A DNA stretch of 64,000 nt. Source: Liolophura sinensis (Eukaryota > Mollusca > Polyplacophora > Chitonida > Chitonidae). The position numbers and the translations under genes are program-made. Every line of letters starts with the position of its first letter. Positions within the stretch are counted from its first letter, which is position 1. The stretch spans positions 48,037,187 through 48,101,186 of the forward strand of contig NC_088301.1 of NCBI RefSeq assembly GCF_032854445.1, in the 5' to 3' direction. Under the pieces are notes generated by a model, which did not search any database, was not told the origin of the DNA, and saw only the letters and a program-made list of their open reading frames with translations. Positions 51,776 to 61,931 of this stretch are shown here, piece after piece.

Positions 51776-52204
51776 TTATTCTGAATATCGGATTTCACGC
51801 ATTGGTTCCAAGAATTGCCCATATTCATGAGAAAACACATTTTACACATGGAGGTAATTTCATTTAAACGCTAGGATTCCAAATCGAACATAATTAGCAG
51901 AACATTGTGCAATCAATGCATGTGCATTCAAATTGGGTTTGTTTATTGATATTAATCACTTGTACAAAGCAAGAAATTAATATTATATAAATATAGAAAG
52001 AACCTTATATGCTTACATAAATGTATATAGAAATATAAATTATTGTCATATTACTTAAATTACCATTTCATCAACATGATGTTACAAGACATAAATTGTT
52101 CCTAAAAGAAACAACAATTTTGGCTGCTTACTGCAGCGAGTTTTACAAGAACCATTACATCCAACTGAGGCGTCGGTGGCTAAATCAGCAGAACCCCTGC
52201 AAGG

Positions 52205-53652
52205 TCAATCACGTGGCCTTGGTCGAAGGTTATGTGCTCTGTGGTTGTGAGAATATCTTAGAATTGCGGAAGTGCACGTGCACCCAGTTGGCATAGGTTC
52301 CAGTGCCATGGCATATTCGTAGCGTCCTGATGAACATCCCACCCTGCGAAGAACTCTGATGAAGTTAGGGATGGGTTTGCACTGGTTTTGGGTCCTCACA
52401 TCACCCATGAACTCCAAACATTGCTCACAACTGCAAATCGCCTGTATTATTGTTCTTGGGTACCTGAAAAATATGAAATTTTTAATAAATCGTGTTTATA
52501 TAACAAATCTCGCTCACAAGTTACCACTAGATTAGTGTATTGCTAACATATATGCTGCTGTTTTGAATCATTACAAATCTCATGATAGAAATTAAGATAA
52601 GTTTTGATACAAAGTTATGGGGGAAGCTATCCATATAGATATTAATTAATAATTTAGTAATTCACTCTACGGTCCAAAAATATGAAAATAAAAACACGCT
52701 CATACAACAAGATACTCATTTACATGCTTTGGGAATGTAATATAAACGATAATTAATGGCCATCTCTATCCAATCGGTGCGCAATATGTAGGCATTACTA
52801 GGTCTCTGAGTACGAACACTACAGGTGAAGACACAAGTGTCTGTGGCTTAGGAGTAATAAAACAATACCATTGAAGATTCTCTAGGTTTGGCATATCAGA
52901 TACAAAAGTATTTACAAATTACCTGTTGACGTCTGTGTTCCTCGCAAAATACCACGGGCACGTGGTCATGATCTGGTGATGGTGGTGGCGCAATGGCGCA
53001 GAACAAGATGTCCGGCCGTACTCTGGTTCCAGTTCAATGCTCACGAATTGGGGCGTTTTGTTTTGAATCTCTTCTAAAGTCTTCAGTTCGCCTGTTGGCA
53101 AATTGCGCTCTGGCGGCACGTTGAGAAAGGAGTCGTGTTTTGGATAAGAATTCAGGTTGGCTTTCATCTGATCAAGGTTTTCCGGCTCCTCACACCAATC
53201 CAGCTGTAGATTACCTTTTCCAAAGTGACTGGTGGTTAGCACAATAATCACTGTTATCTGAAACACAAAACAAGCATTTATTGTCGTCGTTTAGCCTTTA
53301 AAATAATCGTGGACAACCTCACCGAACTTTTTCGAAGGCATATTGTTATTGGCATAAATTATGTATGTGGCCATGTTAATAAACATAAATTTAAGTAAAT
53401 AAAGTTAAGTGCTAAGTATAAACCCCATAAATTGGAAATTGAGCAATTGTTAGTTATTTGGGTTAGATGAAAGAACTCCAGGTTATCCATTAGTGTAAGT
53501 ATAAGTTAAATGTAATATTCAAAAGTTTATCTAGGCTTGGTTACAAGCAGTGCATTTGTTATTAGCTAAAAGCCTTGTTCTAAGAGTATTATGATATAAC
53601 GGCTTCATATAATGCAAGCCTATCCACTTACCGTCAGCATTAGCGTCTTCAT
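52205..53652 (-). CDS. IL17-like: Interleukin-17-like cytokine (3 coding exons)
   Basis: Exons: 53652-53632 (7 codons), 53257-52923, 52463-52205; 615 bases give 204 residues and a TGA. The start ATG opens a hydrophobic signal peptide (residues 1-18, MKTLMLTITVIIVLTTS) split by intron 1. A variable segment with an N-x-T site and a short His run precedes the IL-17 fold: C107-P-W-Y-F, N-T-D-x-N-R-Y-P (114-121), C129-x-C131-x2-C134, I-R-V-L-R-R, C162, Y-E-Y-A-M-A-L-E-P, P-T-G-C180-T-C182. These are hallmark residues of the IL-17 cystine-knot family. Secreted IL-17 proteins act as dimers on IL-17 receptors in mucosal immunity, and invertebrates carry expanded sets. An AT-rich TATTTAT-like sequence lies shortly upstream of the ATG and an AATAAA lies about 260 bases downstream of the stop (51947-51942). 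Confidence 0.92.
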
Positions 53653-54056
53653 ATTTGAATTTTGCACGGAGTGGATAAGTATATACTTAATAAATACACA
53701 CTAAGTTGGGAAAGTCTGATCGAACTGAACAGCAACATGTGTGTCTGTTAATTTATATGTTTATCTCTCCGGAAAAAAGGGATAAGGATAATTTCCTAAA
53801 TGTTTTAAGGGCTTTCACTAAGTTGTCATCTAAAAATTTTCGCGGAAGAATTATGAATGCATAATAAATAGAAAATAAATGCACGTGTTTGTATTGAGGT
53901 GATAGCTATTTGAGGACACCAACATGTGATCTCCAAATGATGTCAGAATAAATTAACTATAACATATTTCGCAAATACAACCAGTACATTCTTGAATTTA
54001 CATTTCCGGCTGGGCGTCTGTAGATCTGTTTATTGAGTGAATGGAGTTGTGACCAG

Positions 54057-54831
54057 CTAGTCGTATTCACGGAAGAAGACCCTGTAAAAAAGAGAAAACG
54101 TCTAACCATTACAGTTTTGCTAACACACTGTTCTCAGGAAGCACAGCATTTACCAAACCAAGGAATAAATTGTCTTCCATAAGTGTTAAACACTTAAGCA
54201 AAATTGTCTTCGATACGCGATTAACATTGACGCATAAGTAAATATACTTTCCAATGATCTTGTTTATATAATATGATTTATGCATACAGTCTGAGCATAC
54301 CTACCATTGTGAGGAATGTTGAAGGTCCTGTTCAGGAATGCAGCGCAGTAATTTATTCCAACCATTGTTGTACACTTTGTTCGATTCTTTTAATCTAGCA
54401 GGAAAAGTGTGAGAAAATAATCATTAAATTTTCATAAACACTCCTTAATATCAAGATACATCACTCGAGCATAGGATATTAATTTCCCCTGATCGTTTTC
54501 CAAACATGACTTTGCCATTTTCATATATATAACATGGGAATTCTCGGAGGGTTTCAAACAATATTTTAACCTGTATTAACCTGTATGTAGTTGAGTGCTG
54601 GACAACGAGGGGAGGACAGTCATAATTCAAAAATAGCTCAGCAGAATGTATGAGCTCAAATAATTGTGTTGAGTTGAAAGGTGTAGGAATTCTCTTCTTC
54701 AAGTTCCAAGTCTTCCAACCACACGGTACGGTTCTAAATGTTTGCAATTTAGGTTTTTTGGAATTCTCCTTATAGTAAAGTAGAATAAAAGAGCCATCGA
54801 TAAAATCTTCAGATACCATTGATAAGTTAAT
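54057..54831 (-). CDS. Divergent, probably catalytically dead tyrosine-phosphatase domain (C-terminal part)
   Basis: Three exons with compatible phases: 54831-54581, 54394-54305, 54081-54057, ending in TAG. Translation aligns by pattern with the second half of a receptor-type PTP domain: SEDFIDGSFILLYY, then K-x2-LQTFR and a Trp (WPD-loop region), FELIHSAELF, then LVVQHSTT where active PTPs have VVHCSAG. Exon 2 gives NKVYNNGWNKLL, like the NKVDVYGYVVKLRR helix of PTPs. The end, LQHSSQWVFF, is like the terminal QTxxQYxFI segment. The catalytic Cys is replaced by His, as in many D2 pseudophosphatase domains. No upstream exons (N-terminal PTP half, transmembrane part) were found, so this may be the end of a longer gene or a pseudogene piece. 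It lies just upstream of the IL-17-like gene on the same strand. Confidence 0.5.
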
Positions 54832-55869
54832 CTGGGAATGCACACAATAAAAACCTAAGAAGATATGACGGTAAAAAATTCAAATTAATAAAAATCCCAT
54901 TTTAAGCCTTCGACCGAAGAAAACAACGCTTTGCGTTTGATGATATGCATTCTCTCAGCGGCGGACATAATTTCTGTGTGTATATGTTTATGCTGAAGAA
55001 AGTCGGACAGTCAAAAAAAAACAAGTCAAAATGAACCAATTTCAAGAAGCTCGTCTGAAACCGCTATAAATCCAGTATAATTTAACGTATTACTAACATT
55101 ACTGTGTTTGTTGGGTCTGATTAACTATGCGATTAGTTAGCAAGACGAGATGCAAATATTCATCTGGTACAGCTGTATAATAATTTAATTGTGAGTTTAT
55201 ACCGAAAGATGATAATGTCTTTTTTCAATGGTAAAGTTATGGTGAATAAGTTTTTAATTTTAAAATCTATCTTCTACTAAACTTTGAAGTAATTCGCTAT
55301 TTTTTTCAGTGTTTTGTTTTATTAGAGTAAATTTTTCTTGAATATAGCAGTGCACATTTTCGTGGGTTTTTCTCTAGGTAGTGCCGCGATTGTTTCATAC
55401 CTGGTTAAGCCTATGAAAAGACTTACACTCCTTTTATTAAGGAACACTTCTTGAAATAAATATCGCTTTTATACACTCTGTCCTTGAATGAAACATATAA
55501 ATCAAGTTTAAGTCATCGTAGAATAATTTTCCACGCGCAATGAGTGCATATATGTATGAGACCTGCGCTGAATATCGTTGGTTTGAAAATGCTTTATCTT
55601 CCTTCCAGACGTGTACAAGAGATTGATTCAGCTATAAACCTGATGTGCGTGGGTTAATCGTCTTAAGCACTTCAATGGAGCATTGAGAATACTGGACTGA
55701 ACCATTATGAGCCGACTGGTTCCTCTTGTAATGGTAATGATACTTCCGGACCTGAAATGCTGCAGGAAATTGCCAATGACAAGCCCGCAGAGGACAAAAC
55801 GCTTTTATTGGTCCAGTGTATTGGTAATGATAAACCTTTTACCGTGTCCACATAAGCCTTTCTTATTCA

Positions 55870-55983
55870 TTAACTGACGTACATATGCAGCCGTTCCGTC
55901 TTCGGCTTACTCAACAATATATTTTGTTAACTGACGTACATATGCAGCCGTTCCGTCTTCGGCCTACTCAACAATATATTTTG
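55870..55983 (+). repeat. 57-bp tandem duplication
   Basis: Two adjacent copies of ttaactgacgtacatatgca, gccgttccgtcttcggctta, ctcaacaatatattttg differ at one base (gctta against gccta). It is a recent simple duplication. Confidence 0.95.
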
Positions 55984-56084
55984 TATATTTTTATTAGCTT
56001 CTGCATTACAAATGGTGGCAGGCACAAACAGGAGACAGGAGACAAACATCTACTCTAGTATCACCACCCGAGAAAAATAGATCT

Positions 56085-56268
56085 GCACAGGCTTGTAAAC
56101 TAACGGTTTAAATACACAGCTCCATGCTGGCTTCCATTCCGGTCGTGAGTGGGAAGTCTGGCGACAACTTACAGATGGTCGTGGCTCTAACCGGTTTCCT
56201 CCCATCATAATGCTGCCCCCAGTGAAAAAGTTTTGAGTACGGCGCAAAATAAAATAAATAAATAACAA
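56085..56268 (+). repeat. SINE copy
   Basis: Diverged head-body remnants (cttccattccggtcgtgagt, cagatggtcgtggctctaac, ggtttcctcccatcataatg) and a shortened tail ending in aaaataaataaataac. Confidence 0.75.
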
Positions 56269-56894
56269 CTGCAAAAGGCATCAAAAACAGTTCAAATGCA
56301 CAATATATACCTAAACCAGTCGCATTCTACCACACCGAATTTTGCTAGTACTGCTACAAGTATTGACTATATGCCATTGCACCGATGCGTAACACACAGT
56401 TCACTGCACCCACCAATGCGCCGCGGCTATGCCATTCCTTCTTAGAGCACACCGCTAGAGGCAAGCGCCCTCGCATATGTGCATGCCCCTTGCGCAAAAG
56501 TTTCTTCTGCAAATAAAATGAACATAAATGACTTAGCACTACCATTCATACTAATCAGTTAATATAGAAAGTTTCCGACCCAACTTAGAACAACGCAAAA
56601 TATGCAAATCAACCTTAGCAGCATAAACAGATTTAACATTAATTTTGCACTATAAATATGTCAGCGTGTTGAATAACACTACTACTTTGCGTGGAAGACA
56701 TTTTCTTTATAAAATTCATGAATTCCAGAATGTGACTGATGTAACGAACTGAGTCTAGATTATAAGGGGCGTTTGGATGATTACAATCCGATTAGCTCAT
56801 GACAATTCCACGACTGTTGGTCAGGAATATTCAGGTTTTTCGCATTTCTGTAAATAGTTGGTCTTTAGCACCGGTCATTATGTGTATAAAAATA

Positions 56895-57585
56895 AATGGC
56901 TTAGAACATTCATATCGGTTTAGAACATCCGCATCGGTTTAGAACATCCATGTCGGTTTAGAACATCCATATCAGTTTAGAACATCCATGTCGGTTTAGA
57001 ACATCCATATCGGTTTAGAACACCTATCTCGGTTTAGAATATCCAATCGGTTTAGGCCATCCACATCGGTTTAGGCCATCCATGTGCGTTTAGAACATTC
57101 ATGTCGGTTTAGAACATCCATATCGGTTTAGAACATCCACATCGATTTAGATCATCAATATCAGTTTTAGAACATCCATATCGGTTTAGAACATCCGCAT
57201 CGGTTTAGAACATCCATGTCGGTTTAGAACATCCATATCAGTTTAGAACATCCATCTCGGTTTAGAACATCCATATCGGTTTCGAATATCCATATCGGTT
57301 TAGAACACCTATCTCGGTTTAGAATGTCCAATCGGTTTAGACCATCCACATCGGTTTAAAACATCCATGTGGGTTTAGAACATTCATGTCGGTTTAGAAC
57401 ATCCATATCGGTTTAGAACATCCACATCCATTTAGATTATCCATATCAGTTTTAGAACATCCATATCGGTTTAGAACATTCATATCGGTTTTAGAACATC
57501 CATATCGGTTTAGAACATCCATGTCGGTTTTAGAACATGTGTATTGGCTTAGAACATCCATATACGTTTAGAACATCGAAATCTT
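56895..57585 (+). repeat. 19-bp satellite array, about 36 copies
   Basis: The unit is acatccatatcggtttaga, with small variants such as ccacatcggtttaggccat and catgtcggtttagaa. A longer segment (roughly 56920-57140) recurs in the same variant order at about 57180-57420, so the array has a higher-order duplication of about 260 bases. Confidence 0.95.
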
Positions 57586-57589
57586 CTCA

Positions 57590-58560
57590 CGATTGCTGTA
57601 CTATTTGGCGCATTCTTCGGTGCATTTTCTTACAATTATCAAATATATCCTATTTGTGGCTCAGTGTGTGTTACCCTGTACTTTGTTGACTGTGGAAGTC
57701 CTCTGCATCTAATTAGCCAATTGTCAACGGCTAAGGCTTGCTAGTGCACGCTCTATAGACTGACACATATTTATATTGTTTTTATTAGCGACTTCCAGCA
57801 TTTGCGTTTTTTCGAGATTCACTCCCTAAAATCATGTGCGAAAAACGTTGAATGTAGGAATTGTAATTAAAGAGTAACTCGGATATTTTGATTAGCTTAT
57901 CACTGAGCATGTACCACGGTTTGGGCACTGATTATATTCACATCCAAACTCAAAGTCTAAAATGTTGAAGAGGAAATCATGCATCTCATGTACTGCACTA
58001 ATTTGATGGTAATTTTTATCTTTGAAATTTTCATATGATTAAGTTCAAAAGGCTCCGATTACCATACATGCCGGATCCGTTTTACGCCGGAACAATAAGA
58101 TTTAGCTCTACTATTACAATATCAGTAAAGTTTTCTTGCATTGCTTAAATTGCTTGACATGGTTGTTTAATCGACTGTTTTGTGGGGGTAATAAATATGT
58201 TTGTAATAATTATTCAAGTTTTTAAATTTACTTTAGATACAAGGCAATACAATTGCTGCTATTCAAATCAGTTTGAGCACACCTCACTCAAACAATTGTC
58301 ATCGGCACCAGCTTCTGTTAAGTCCCATCGATGACGAAATTAGACAGAAGCGTTAATTATAAAACCAAACTGTCTCTTTTGGGATACTGAATATTCATGT
58401 ATAAAATCTCTGTCTGAACCCACACATGACGGTTATTGACTGAAATATACACGCATTGTAAAAATAAATTTAAACTCATCTAGATTTAAAAAGCAAAATT
58501 AACAACTCCATAGTTCAAGTATAGTCATAATATGGGAAGTGAATATGTAATCTTATCAAG
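57590..58560. other. Spacer, no gene or repeat recognised
   Basis: AT-rich unique-looking sequence without supported exons. Confidence 0.4.
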
Positions 58561-59490
58561 GCGATAAAGGAAAAGACCATACTGGACCAAATGTATGTAT
58601 GCACTGATAATGTACTCCACAAGAAGTTTAAAAAGCATAAATTTAGTTTACTTTTGTGACATTGTACAACAGAGATATATCAGTTTAAAGTATGCAAAAT
58701 AGCGAACATTGAGACAACTAGAAGCGCCAACTGAAATTGGTCCTATAATCACTGACCCGAAATATTCATGTATGAATGGATGATGATTAACATACGAATA
58801 TCAGTTTCGACACCTAGATACAAGAGAATCAGTATGTAGTGTGGTCTGCAAGATATGTTATTCAAGAGCACATCACAGAGCTCTTTGATATTCAAAAATT
58901 ATCTTTGTTATCAAACTTAACTGACAGTCGATTCAATAAATCCAATATAAATTTAATTTTTGGCTTAAATCTCATAATGGATGTTCCAGGTTAATAAACG
59001 TAATATCAATTTCCAAAACAACCTTCACACAAACTATCACAGAATTAAGAAACAAGTACATTAGACGTAATACCAATTTCCAAAACAACATTCACACAAA
59101 CTATCACAGAAATAAGAAACAAGTGCATTAGAAATTAAGCAGTTTTAACAAATCAGGTGCGGGTTATTATTACATCCCGAGGACGCAGCTGTTTCCGCTT
59201 ACGTCACCCGAACACTGGTTTGCGTCTTAACTAAATGTACGTGGGAGACAAGTGAGGCGACATCGTGTTTCCGGTTGCTCTGATATGGAGCTTCTCACAG
59301 CCTCGAAAGAATTCCTGATAAACAGGTGATTTATAGTTATCAAGCACATAAGAACAAAAGGTTGTGGTCATTTAGGTCCCTTTTCCTTAATAACTACGGT
59401 TATATTATTTGTTGTCTTTTCGGCCAATTATACAGTTACCAAGCACATCATGAAAAATTTTTGATGGCTGTTTAGGACTGTTTTCATCTC
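58560..59490 (+). repeat. Dispersed repeat cluster, including copy 1 of a ~340-bp repeat
   Basis: Bases 58733-59139 match 60956-61295 at high identity over about 340 bases; this copy carries an extra ~66-bp tandem unit (ttccaaaacaacattcacac type). Flanking blocks at 58568 and 59324 resemble the ITIH intron repeat at 3900-4140. Confidence 0.85.
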
Positions 59491-60955
59491 TTTTCCGCAA
59501 TAACTTAGGTTATATTATTTGTTGTCTTTTCTGTTGAGCAATATTCATATTCTCTGAGCTTTTAGAACTCTTGATCAGCAGACATAATACAATGTATTAA
59601 CTTTCAGTATCAGAATAGAAAGAAGTCACGTTATATATACTGGACTGATTTCAAGACCCAATGCACACAATATATGCAAAAGGTCCTACGTCTTCAACTT
59701 CCATTGTGTACAGGAATACTGTGCTTGTGAGTTCATCGCAATGTTTAAGCTGACAAGGCATTTAAACAGTGTGTAGAGATTTAACATAGCCTATCTCTTA
59801 TATATACAGCGATCGAAAAGGTGATGGACAAAGGGAAATTGAGACCATGTACCACACGTTGACTATCTATCTGTCATTTGTCGTCTATGGACAGACTGTA
59901 ACATGTACAAAGGACTGCTGATTTAATAAAATACAAATAGTAATTAAAAATACATCTATGACAGTATAATGCGTGCGTACATCAATATACCAGCAGTTTA
60001 GCACCGTTAATTTGAGCGCACGAAAAGGTCTGCACCTGTGCAATAATCAAAAGTATGGGAAGTACAAAACTTTGGTCAATGATAACAAATTGATAACTAT
60101 TCACCCAATAAGATTCCAATTAAATCCGTCAGTACATGCGTTGGTTTACATGGCAATTTGAACTCCACATAAAATACATACAGAGCCGGCCTGGCTTCTT
60201 AATATTGGAGAGAACGGCATTAACGCATGCTGACCATGTTATGGAATTAATTCCTCTCCCGGACAACATCTTAGGTTTAACAAAGTGACGTCATATGATT
60301 AGAACATTTTAAATATTTAACTTGCGGTCATGATTGCGGTCGTTATTAGAGGGATACAACGCAATCTTACTGATTAACACCTGATTCAGTTTTGATATCC
60401 CTGTTGGAGATGTGCTAAACGTTTTGTATGGAAATCATGCACTGAATTTCTCAAATTCTAACAGATGATTTATTCCTTCCGCCTATTTATGACATTTATC
60501 ATGTGATGTTGATATATTTTTTTAAAATATTTACTGGTGGACTGGACCGGTTTCCCCCCATAATATACACATAGCTTTTGTGTGTATTTGGATTCAATGG
60601 ACAACCTGGTCTATAGTTGGTTTAAGGACATCCTGTCTTAATTTTTTCTTCTTTCTTTATACGGAACTGAATTTTAACTGGAGTAGGGCCAATGTACGTT
60701 TACCCTTAAACATTCCCCCCAACACAATCGTGCAGAACACGGATCACTTGCACCACGGATTTACATGTATAATGTTTTCTGAACGACGTATGCTAATATG
60801 TGAAACCAGTACTACAAGCTCCCAGACGATCTGCTTTGCATATAACGGTCTTTCAGGCATCGCTGTTTATCGCTGTTTCAAACTGTTTATTTTCACATGT
60901 ACGCGTCATATTTTGTTACATTGTATACTTTCTTAGTTCTGTTGAACGTTGCTTG
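59490..60955. other. Spacer between two copies of the ~340-bp repeat
   Basis: No gene recognised. Small frames such as 60580-60936 lack family resemblance, and a tiny SINE-like piece (gaccggtttccccccataat) occurs at 60544. Confidence 0.4.
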
Positions 60956-61295
60956 GAAATTGGTCTTATAATCATTGACCCGAAATATTCATGTATGCAT
61001 GGATGATGATTGGTATACGAATATCAGTTTCGACACCTAGATACAAGAGAATCAGTATGTAGTGTGGTCTGCTAGATATGTTATTCAAGAGCACATCACC
61101 GAGCTCTTTGATATTCAAAAATTATCTTTGTTATTAAACATAACTGACAGTCGATTCAATAAATCCAATATAAATTTAATTTTTGGCTTAAATCTCATAA
61201 TGGATGTTCCAGGTTAACAAACGTAATATCAATTTCCAAAACAACCTTCACACAAACTATCGCAGAATTAAGAAACAAGTGCATTAGAAATTAAG
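60956..61295 (+). repeat. ~340-bp repeat, copy 2, ending at the GC-rich junction
   Basis: Nearly identical to 58733-59139 minus one 66-bp unit. Similarity stops exactly after gcattagaaattaag: copy 1 continues cagttttaac, this copy continues acggagtcat, where GC-rich sequence begins. Confidence 0.92.
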
Positions 61296-61451
61296 ACGGA
61301 GTCATGTTGCAGCAGGGGGTGCCAGCATACCACTCGGTGAGGCCGTTGAAGCTCCAATCGGTATTTCCGGGGCATGTTTATAGGTAATCAACCCCACAAA
61401 AACAGGTCTGGTGGGCTAAAAAACAACGCATCTCGCCTGTCCAAAACTAGA

Positions 61452-61482
61452 CCGCCAGAGGGGCGCCACCCCCTTTGGGCGG
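61452..61482 (+). other. GC-rich imperfect hairpin in the element's left end
   Basis: The arms CCGCCAGAGGGG and CCCCCTTTGGGCGG can pair imperfectly around a CGCCA loop. It lies about 90 bases before the first ORF. It might be a terminal or regulatory structure; function is unknown. Confidence 0.5.
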
Positions 61483-61520
61483 CCCCCTAGCCAAGGCGTA
61501 CACGTTTGTTTACCTTTTAG

Positions 61521-61534
61521 ACATACCCATCCGC
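61521..61534 (+). promoter_or_regulatory. 14-nt repeat upstream of the first element ORF
   Basis: ACATACCCATCCGC lies 36 bases before the ATG at 61571 and recurs exactly at 61854-61867, before the second ORF. A CGTTTGTT block is also near both. Its placement suggests an element-specific promoter or processing signal. Confidence 0.45.
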
Positions 61535-61570
61535 AGTAGTATACGAAGTGATAAGCAGCCCGTATACGCG

Positions 61571-61843
61571 ATGACTCGAGGAACAAACACATGCGCCTGG
61601 CTCATGATTGGCACAACCGACCTCTGCGGTCGCTCCTGCCTAGGCACGCACTGTAAAATCCACCTGTTTCGCCTCCGAAAGGGGCCGCCACTCCAACTGT
61701 GTAGCAAGTGCGGGAAGGGTGTTAAAAACGCTTTCTGTCTCTGCCAAGCTTGTGGGTATGACAACGCAATAACCAACAACTGGAAGCGAAAGAAGGCAGC
61801 GTTCGAGAAGAAGTTTAAACGTTTGGCTAGGATTGACCCCTAA
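61571..61843 (+). CDS. Small Cys-rich zinc-ribbon protein of the GC-rich element (90 aa)
   Basis: Intact ORF of 90 codons plus TAA; an in-frame ATG at 61475 would extend it to 122 residues, but the downstream ATG places the whole Cys-rich core near the start and follows the 14-nt repeat. Two metal-binding-like clusters are visible: C8-x10-C19-x3-C23-x4-C28-x2-H31 (CGRSCLGTHCKIH) and a zinc ribbon C44-x2-C47-G ... C58-x2-C61-G. The C-terminus is basic (WKRKKAAFEKKFKRL). This suggests a small nucleic-acid-binding or regulatory protein. I do not recognise a named family. It is the only undamaged ORF seen in the element, lying 88 bases before the long frame. Confidence 0.6.
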   Translation: MTRGTNTCAWLMIGTTDLCGRSCLGTHCKIHLFRLRKGPPLQLCSKCGKGVKNAFCLCQACGYDNAITNNWKRKKAAFEKKFKRLARIDP

Positions 61844-61853
61844 CCCCCGTTGT

Positions 61854-61867
61854 ACATACCCATCCGC
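61854..61867 (+). promoter_or_regulatory. 14-nt repeat upstream of the second element ORF
   Basis: Exact second copy of ACATACCCATCCGC, 64 bases before the ATG at 61932, followed by CGTTTGTTAATACC. See the copy at 61521. Confidence 0.45.
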
Positions 61868-61931
61868 CGAGACGACCATTTTGAGAAATGAAACGTTTGT
61901 TAATACCCAATCGAATTGACTGATATCGGTA

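Larger units (their letters stand above)
54844..56895. other. Intergenic DNA upstream of the PTP-like exons
   Basis: No convincing exon. It contains a 57-bp tandem duplication (55870-55983), a SINE fragment (56085-56268) and a weak + strand frame (about 55700-55857, LLLVQCIGND) that faintly recalls a PTP signature but lacks support. Confidence 0.4.

Noticed and set aside
55700-55857. Plus-strand frame with LLLVQCIGND resembling a PTP signature
   Set aside because: Stops lie directly upstream, no Arg after the putative Cys loop, and no flanking PTP motifs; resemblance is too weak.
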